Origin: Helichrysum umbraculigerum
Taxonomy: Eukaryota; Streptophyta; Magnoliopsida; Asterales; Asteraceae
DNA: 64,000 nt
Assembly: GCA_949592205.1 (NCBI GenBank)
Contig: CATIUR010000001.1
Coordinates: 73,815,059 to 73,879,058 of the forward strand
Reading direction: 5' to 3'
The number at the start of each line of letters is the position of its first letter. Within the stretch, counting starts at the first letter, position 1. The notes beneath the pieces were generated by a model. That model was not told where the DNA came from. It did not search any database and saw only the letters and a program-made list of their open reading frames with translations. The translations under genes were made by a program, and so were the position numbers. This document shows positions 57,036 through 64,000 of the stretch, piece after piece.

Positions 57036-60000
57036 TCATTTCTTTGACTGAAAGAACCTTAAACCTATCAGATTGACCAGTTCAATAAAACGTGATCGCA
57101 AAAAGGCTTTTGTGAAAAGGTCAGCACACTGCTTAAGGGTTTCTATATGTACGACATCTATAAGGTGTTTCTCAAAGCAATCCCGTATGAAGTGGAACCT
57201 AAGTTCGATATGTTTGGTCTTAGAATGCTGTACGGGATTGTGAGTTATAGATATAGCAGCTGTATTATCAATGTAAATAGGAGTCATAGAGAGATTGAAC
57301 CCGTAATCACGCAGCTGATGCTGAATCCAGAGAACTTGAGAACAGCAACTTGCAGCAGCAACATACTCGGCTTCAGCTGTGGAAATAGCAACCGCAGTCT
57401 GCTTTTTGCACTGCCAAGAAACTAAGCGCGATCCAAGGAACTGACATCCTCCAGTGGTTGACTTCATATCTACCTTGCAGCCACCAAGATCCGAATCCGA
57501 ATAGGCAGTTAACTCGAAGTTTTTCTCGTTTGAATACCATAGACCCAGAGATGGCCTAAAAGCGAGATATCCAAAAATGCGTTTTACTGCCTTCATATGA
57601 GACACTTTCGGATTTGCTTGAAATCGAGAGCAGAGTGAAACGGCAAACACTATATCTGGTCTTGAGGCGGTCAGGTACATGAGAGAGCCTATCATTGAGC
57701 GATAGTCTTTCTCCTTGCAATCTTCATCGTCCTCATTAGGTCCAAGATTGTGTTTCACTTCAATTGGAGTGCCGTAGTGTTTACAATTGAGTAATTCATA
57801 CCACTTCAACATGTCAGTGACATATTTAGACTGGTGTATATAAATTCCATTGTCAGATTGCTCAACCTGTAGTCCCAGAAAGAACGTGAGTTCCCCCATA
57901 GCACTCATTTCAAACTCAGATTTCATCAGTCTTTCAAAATCCTTGCACAGCTGATCATTAGTTGATCCAAAAATTATGTCGTCCACATAGACCTGCACAA
58001 GTAATAAATCCGCTCCTTCCCGTTTAATGAAAAGCGTGCTATCAATCTGTCCTCTATCAAAACCATTCTTCAGCAAGTATTTGGCAAGTCTCTCATACCA
58101 AAGTCGAGGAGATTGATGAAGACCATACAAAGCTTTCTTCACCTTACAAACATGATTAGGATGCTTTGGATCTTCAAAACCAGGAGGCTGACACACATAA
58201 ATCACTGCATCGACATCTCCATATAGAAAGGCACACTTCACGTCAAGTTGATACACACGGAATCCTTTAAAAGAAGCATAGGCTAGAAAAATTTGAATAG
58301 ATTCCAAATGAGCGACAGGAGCGAAAACTTCATCATAGTCAATGCCTTCCAGTTGACTATATCCTTGAACTACCAGACGGGCTTTATTTCGAATAACCGC
58401 CCCACGATCATCCATTTTGTTGCGATAATCCCAACGAGTACCCGTCAAGTGAGCACCCTTGGGTAGAGGAACAATTTCCCAAACATTCATCTTGTTTATT
58501 TGCTGTAGTTCCTCCTGCATAGCCTCGACCCAAGATGGATCCTTTAAGGCTTGTTCAACCTTTTTAGGTTCAATTTGAGACAAATGACATGAATCGATAT
58601 GAGCTATAAGTCCCAAAAGCTGCTGAGCTGAAGTCTGCTTTGCTTGTTGTCGTGTTTGAACAGATGCGTGAGGATCACCAATGATATTATCAATGGGGTG
58701 ATCCTTATGTATACGAGTTTCTGGTATGGCGGTTGGCACAAGATCGACACCCATATTGTTCAAATCTCTCTCAGTTTCGGGAGTAGCAGCAGACTCAGGA
58801 ATGGCTAACTCTTCTTCTTCTCTTTCATCTTCAGGAGAAAATAAGTGAGAGTAGGCCATTGTTTCTTCCACTTCATCTTCTTCTTGAGGTTCCTCTAAAG
58901 GAGGCATGTTTGGATCATATGGAAGCTCCTTTGTGTAGTTATAAACTGTTTTAGAAGGAGCAGCCGAAGATGTTGTAGGTGTAGGTGTAGATGGTGGTGA
59001 TTTGGTTGTTGTTTGTGGTTGTGTGGGTGTTGTTTGTGATGGTGTAGGTGTTGTTTGTGAAGGTGTAGGATTAGTTGGTGGAGGTGCGGGTGTTGCATTG
59101 GGAGATGGGTTGGATGGTTTATTATGAACAGGTGTATCTTGAGTAAGATCAAGTCCATGAAGTATAGAAACCAATTCTTCCGTATCATCATCTTCCGGAA
59201 TATTGAAAGAGTTGAAGAGATTTCCATAGTTGAAAAACCAATCCGGACCCGTTCCTTGAGGAGGTTCCGTATACCTTAAACATTTTACCTCAAACTGTTC
59301 CTCAATCTGATTCGTTGATTTGTTGAAGACTCTTTTGTTCGGAGAGTTAACTGAATATCCAAGAAAAATCCCTTCAACAGCTTTATCACCAAACTTAGAG
59401 ACCTTATCTTTTGTAATCATGATCATGCATGGACACCCAAATGGTTCTAGAAACTGCAGATTTGGCTTACGGTTATTAAAAAGTTCATAACACGTTTTGT
59501 TCTTTTTCTTAACCGTGAGCACTCTGTTGAGAACATAACAGGCAGTATTAACTGCCTCAGCCCAGAAGATGATTGGTAACTTGGAGTCAGCTAACATAGT
59601 CCGAGCTGTCTCGATGATTGTCCTGTTCTTCCTTTATGCGACTCCATTCTGTTGTGGAGTCCTCGGAGCACTAAATTGATGCTCAATACCTCTTGTAGCA
59701 CAAAACAATTCGAGAGTTGAGTTCTTGAATTCATTTCCATTGTCGCTCCGTATCCTTTTCACCTTCAAGTTGCACAGATTTGCCAACTTGTCCAACAAAT
59801 ACACCAGAATATCAGGTGTCTCCCCCTTTGAGGTCAAAAAGTAAACCCACGAAAACCTTGAGTAGTCATCAGTAACTACCAAGCAGTAAGACCGACCACC
59901 AATACTCTTTGTAGAGACTGGACTTAAAAGATCCATATGCAGTAGTTCCAATGGTGCAGTAATGGAATTCACCTGCTTAGACTTATGGGACTTCTTACGT

Positions 60001-60569
60001 AGCTTTCCTTTTTGGCAGGAGATACAGTCATCCTTTAGAGCAAATGACTGTTTTGGAACTCCTAGCACTAGGTCATTTTTAGTCAAGAAATTCATTTTTT
60101 GGAAATGAATGTGTCCCATTCGTCTGTGCCAAAGCAGTGATTCCTTTTCAGAAGCCTTAGACAAGAGACACGTATACTCATTCGAGGTCTCAACAGTTCT
60201 CATGTTCAAAATGTATGTGTCATTCTTTCTTGGTGCTCTCAGTAACACCCATTCTTCCGGAATGACATACCCAGGCTTCAGTATCACGCACTCTGTCTTT
60301 GTGAACGCAGTAGTATAATCCTTATCACAGACCTGTGAAACACTTAGCAAGTTGTGCGTAAGCTGTTCCACGTAGTTCACATTTTCAAAACTAACATTGC
60401 CGTTAGTTAGCATTCCTCTTCCAGAAATGGTTCCTCCTGTATCTCCAGCAAAGGCAACATATCCTCCTGCATATGGTTTAATATCCACAAGAAGAGATAC
60501 ATCGCCTGTCATATGTCACGAGCAGCCGCTATCCAAATACCATTCACTATCTTTGACGCGTTCTGACTG
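57036..60569 (-). pseudogene. pol of S2: protease, integrase, reverse transcriptase, RNase H
   Basis: Protease WYLDSGCS then a TGA at 60516-60518 in place of the Arg of SRHMTG. GAG-pre-integrase HRRMGHIHF. Integrase core HMDLLSPVS, RIRSDNGNEF, PQQNGVA. At 59634-59636 a TAA stands exactly where the catalytic Glu of AERKNRT is expected. RT-RNase H is open from 59597 to 57036: VYQLDVKCAFLYGDVDA, catalytic VQVYVDDIIFGSTND, RNase H GGCQFLGSRLVSWQCKKQT, AEAEYVAAASCCS, ending FIELVNLIGLRFFQSKK. A Pro/Thr-rich linker with TPTPSQT-type repeats sits near 58980-59100. Confidence 0.92.
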
Positions 60570-60596
60570 CTGCAACATACAAACAAAGGAGATTAG
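60570..60596 (-). promoter_or_regulatory. Branch-point-like CTAAT and acceptor at the S2 gag/pol boundary
   Basis: The gag stop TAA (60593-60595) lies in CTAAT (60592-60596). A pyrimidine tract and TTGCAG (AG at 60571-60570) follow, 23 nt from the branch A, and the pol frame opens directly after. Confidence 0.45.
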
Positions 60597-61475
60597 TGAG
60601 AAACGGTGACCCAAGCCTTTACAGACTTAGGTCGACCGTGGTCATCAACAATAAGCACGTCAGATAGGATTTTATCTTTAAACAAATTAGAATTTTTATC
60701 TGATGTGTTATTGTTGACGACTGAAGAGTCAACATCAGACTCTTTTCGTTTCCAAACTTTAGAAGGTTCGGAATTGGTATTAGAAGTAATGTTGGGCTTT
60801 TGAATTGGCAAAGATTTTTGCTCAACATTACTTGGCTTCAAAACAGGCTTGGGAGAGTTTGAGTAACGCCTAGGTGGAGATTTTGAAAAAGAATTTCTAT
60901 AAACAGATGTCCTAGGCATTTCTCTCCCATAGCGCTGATTTGACAGCTTTGGACATTCACGAATTAAATGTCCTTGTTTCTTGCAGTAGAAACAAGAACG
61001 AGTCTCAACAAACGGTTGAGGCTGAGGAATTACCACAGGAGATGAAGAAACATTTCTAGAACATGAACATTGCGTACACGTCTTAGAAAATGTTTGTTTT
61101 GGTTGAGAGGTTGAAGTTGATGGTTTATTATACGAAACATTTTCATTTACTAATTTTCTTTGCAAAATCTTTACAGGTGACTGTAAAGTTTGTTGTTTCG
61201 AGTTTAAAACCTTGGCTTTTCCTTTACTTGGTTGAACCTTAATTTCAGGTTCAACCTTTGAAATCACTTTTTCAGGTTTAACTGCAACTTTCTTAACCTC
61301 AGGATACTCCTGATCCGTAATGTCCTCAATCTCAACAATCTCCTCAACACTAACAGGAGATTCATTCTTAAGCTCAACACTCTCTTTAACACTAACAGGA
61401 GATTCATGCACAGACTTAACAAACGTTGGCAAGGGGTACTCTGGCCGCTTGGTTTTCTCCTTTGCCGGTTTGTTG
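60593..61475 (-). pseudogene. C-terminal part of S2 gag, 5' truncated
   Basis: Open frame from the D LTR edge (NKPAKEKTKRPEYPLPTFVK) to the stop at 60593. It aligns with residues from about 480 of the plus-strand gag (NKQAKEKIIRPEYPLPKFVK) but is a different family member. Contains SPVSVKESVE/SPVSVEEIVE repeats and one zinc knuckle CFYCKKQGHLIREC, and ends SVKAWVTVSH. The N-terminal half is missing because a D-family element begins at 61476. Confidence 0.85.
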
Positions 61476-61916
61476 TGAGATCTGATCGGATCGTTTAATC
61501 AATTGAATGCGCGGAATACAAACAAATGAATATTGAACGTTTAATCAATCAAACACACAAACGATTCTATAAGCTTTTGTATATATTCACAATTGAACGT
61601 ATGAAGCTTTACAAACACAAACCACACATTCCTTTTCTCTGTCTCTCTCACCACAAAAACGCCTCACATACACACTCACCAAGTCCAACCCTAAATCTGA
61701 AGTATAACTCGCTATTTATATCAAACCTACTGGGCCCTGCGACGTTAGGCCCAACGTCGCAGGCCCAACCCAATGCGACATAGCCCATGTCGTCGCCATG
61801 TATATTCTATATAATTACATTTCGTTGACACACTAAACACTATACATATGCAGACTAATTGACTTTGACAATTACAATAGTTTGACCAACTGACTGACAC
61901 ACAAAATGCACCAACA
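61476..61916 (-). mobile_element. D-family LTR, minus strand
   Basis: 441 bp, inverted copy of 50910-51350. PPT complement AACTCCCCCTTGT follows at 61917. It interrupts S2 gag; TGTTG (61471-61475) is the candidate target base run on this side. Confidence 0.9.
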
Positions 61917-63605
61917 AACTCCCCCTTGTCAGCAGCTTGGTCAAATAAGTCTTCAATTAGTCTTCACCAACAAACTCTTTCATGTCTTTGACAATCAGAA
62001 ACTCCCCCTTTGAGATAGCATGGTCTTTCAAGAAATCTTGATGTCCAAATTCATGTGACTGACACAAATTTATCATACAATAAGATCTTCAAACTATGTG
62101 ACCATCTCTCAATCATCAGCATATTCTTCGATAGAATTATCTTCACAAACTATGGAGAATAGCTGACATCCTTTGCATCTTCAATATTTGACTTTAACAA
62201 GATATGTGATATTGAAGAAAATAACATAGAAATAAAATCTTTTTGTATTTTTCTTTATAAATGAAAAACAAAGAACAAAGATTAACATAAATTGAGGATA
62301 GAATTGTTTTAGATTTGCATAGGGATCATATCAGGCCAACATGCAATTATTAGGAAATAGTAAGTGTTATTTCGATTACCAGTATATTTGTCCACTTTAA
62401 ATTTACTTAGCACATTTAATACACCTAGTATAAAAATTATTTCAAGACGATTACTGGTATTGTTTTTCCACTTAAACATGTTACATCCGTGTCTGCGAGC
62501 TAACCTTTTATTATTAGTATGAATATTTCACTGTGATCCCCACCATAGACATACCCCTTTAGCCCAGACAAGAACATAGTTTCCAAATTTAGAAAGAATA
62601 TAAGAGAATCAATTTTAAGAATCAAGCCAGCGGTGACAGGTATGTACTTGTGTACAATAGAGCGACATACACTTGATTCAGGTTTAAGCAAAACCGATCG
62701 CAGTCAAACCAAACTTGATTTATTCAATTGGCGACCTTGACCAGTACCTTAAATATAAGACTTTGCAAGTACATTGACTCACGTTTGCTTAGTTTTGAGA
62801 GTAAGCTGAATTGAGACCAGGTCTGCACTTACGTACAACAGAGGAAACAATCAGCAAACTCCCCCAAGAGATCTCAGATATACGATCCAAAAATTAGAAG
62901 TATGTCAAGCTACGCTAAGAAATTAAGACTTAGAGTCGTACATCACAAGGTGTTTACCACAAGATCATAGACACGTATTTGAATTACTTCTTAATAACCC
63001 ATAGACCGGTATGTATCATGCCTACCAATACATCATATGATGAAGATAATTTTCATAAAAACTGTATTAAGTATGCTAGATAAACCTACTGATACATCAA
63101 GGATAAACCTTAAAACTTCCATTTTGTGCATGTTCCCCGATGTACTATCATATCCCATGTTGTTTTACAGACACACAATCCAACATCTTTTCAAGAATTA
63201 AAAATCTTGCTGTTCACATTTCTGAATTAGATAATCAGAATTTTTAATATTCAGAATTACTCCCCCTGAACAGCAAATTCTTATATCCAATCCAAAAATA
63301 CCCCCCTTAAACATTAAACATATTTTTGTATTTTTTTAATTGAATAAATTTCGCAACATTGCATTTCTTTAATACTAAAAAGTATAAAGAATGGCTGTTG
63401 CATCAAACAAAATTTAAAGAAAAGTATCAAAATCACATATCAAGTCAAGTCAAATGCCTTTTAGCACTTTGACCACCTCATAACATCGAAATTCTCATCC
63501 AATCACAAATCATCATCGCTTTCTTCCAACAATATCCACATCCATGCAGTCACTAAAAATGTTAGCTTTCAATAACCTGACTGCACCACCACAAACAATT
63601 AAACG
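61917..63605 (-). other. Non-coding tail of the minus-strand D element
   Basis: Inverted near-identical copy of 49221-50909 with no net length change. Paired GTAC motifs at 62641-62665 and 62821-62845. No gene visible. Confidence 0.85.
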
Positions 63606-64000
63606 TTAGTACTTATGGGACACCCAAGCCTTGATAGACTTGGGTTGTCCATGGTCATCCATAATCATCACATCAATGAGTTTATGATATTTTAAAAACT
63701 CAGAGGATTTCATTGATGTGTTGTTTGTGGATTTGGGTTTCCAAACCTTTGTAGGTTCAGATGAGTTGTTTTCAACAATGTTGTGCTGTTGAACTTGAGG
63801 TTTACTAGGCACAACTTTGTTTACTCTAGCCACGGGTTTTGGAGAAGAGGATGCATATCTTGATATAGGCGAATACGAAGCACGCCTAGAAAACGATTTT
63901 GAATAAGAATTCCTAAAGGAGGAAGTTCTTGACATCCCTCTACCAAACCTATCTAGGGATAATAACCGACAATCCCTAATTATATGTCCTTGTTGTCCAC
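63606..64000 (-). pseudogene. C-terminal part of D gag, minus copy, cut by the window edge
   Basis: Continues in frame from the edge: the second half of a zinc knuckle (CGQQGHIIRDC; the plus copy has Trp in place of this Arg), then SLDRFGRGMSRTSSF and the same C-terminus KAWVSHKY. The protein from 63935 on is identical to the plus copy. The rest of the element lies right of the window, so whether it is intact cannot be judged. Confidence 0.85.

Larger units (their letters stand above)
51374..61475 (-). mobile_element. Copia element S2 (SIRE type), minus strand, gag interrupted
   Basis: Minus order visible here: 3' half of gag, pol, conserved non-coding block, promoter region, extra gene, PPT, C1-family 3' LTR. 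The gag frame is cut at 61475 by a D-family LTR; the N-terminal gag, PBS and 5' LTR are not in minus orientation inside the window. RT-RNase H is open for 853 codons. Integrase and the extra gene carry stops. Confidence 0.85.

Noticed and set aside
60109..60609. Plus-strand ORFs overlapping S2 integrase
   Set aside because: Antisense shadows of the pol frame.
1..64000. tRNA, rRNA or snRNA genes
   Set aside because: Only tRNA-complementary primer sites were found; no cloverleaf or rRNA-like sequence was recognised by eye.

Overview
The window is plant intergenic DNA built almost entirely of LTR retrotransposons, nested, truncated and inverted; I see no intact host gene, tRNA, rRNA or CRISPR array. 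A eudicot is clear from the element mix (Tekay-type and Reina-type chromoviruses, Athila-type Ty3/Gypsy elements with an Asp-tRNA primer site, SIRE-type Copia elements with an iMet primer site). I infer Asteraceae, because the extra protein carried by the two SIRE-type elements resembles, from memory and unverified, long hypothetical proteins common in that family.

Layout. 1-5967: a minus-strand Tekay-type element (RT scrap, decayed leader/gag, PBS, 3.4-kb LTR), inserted in an Athila-type element B whose 3' part runs 5968-10913 (post-pol ORF, long non-coding tail, LTR B). 10914-11406: AT-rich spacer. 11407-26459: a nearly full-length decayed Athila-type element A (LTR A1, PBS, gag, pol, post-pol ORF, tail, truncated LTR A2), with a solo LTR C (20116-22537) inside its tail. 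26460-29882: a Reina-like chromovirus body without LTRs. 29883-30993: unassigned sequence ending in a small ORF that is split by the next element. 30999-45425: SIRE-type Copia element S1 on the minus strand, complete from TSD to TSD, with two 581-bp LTRs that differ at only about 3 positions. 45662-64000: an inverted complex. A plus-strand half has a family-C1 LTR, gag, tail and family-D LTR. A minus-strand SIRE-type element S2 has its C1 3' LTR at 51374 and its gag cut at 61475 by a D-family element that runs off the right edge. The outer 2525-bp arms (48826-51350 and 61476-64000) are near-identical and inverted.

The most interesting system is in S1 and S2. Downstream of pol, both carry a homologous extra gene of about 870-1020 codons: a helical N-terminal domain, acidic and Ser/Pro-rich linkers, a coiled coil, basic clusters and a conserved C-terminal domain. 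In S1 it reads as six exons with phase-consistent GT-AG introns; in S2 the same coding region has no introns. In both, a TATA box, a short 5' exon, an AG|GTA donor and an acceptor exactly 2 nt before the ATG suggest an independent transcription unit. Each element also has its own short motif (ACTCGC in S1, GCGACGTCGC in S2/C1/D) clustered in three places: the LTR upstream of its TATA, the gag leader, and the region around the internal promoter. I propose, as inference, that the extra protein recognises these motifs.

Other recurring themes are a branch-point-like CTRAY at the gag stop codon followed by a GCAG acceptor before pol, duplicated polypurine-tract modules, and broken integrase active sites. 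All coordinates and differences were worked out by eye.
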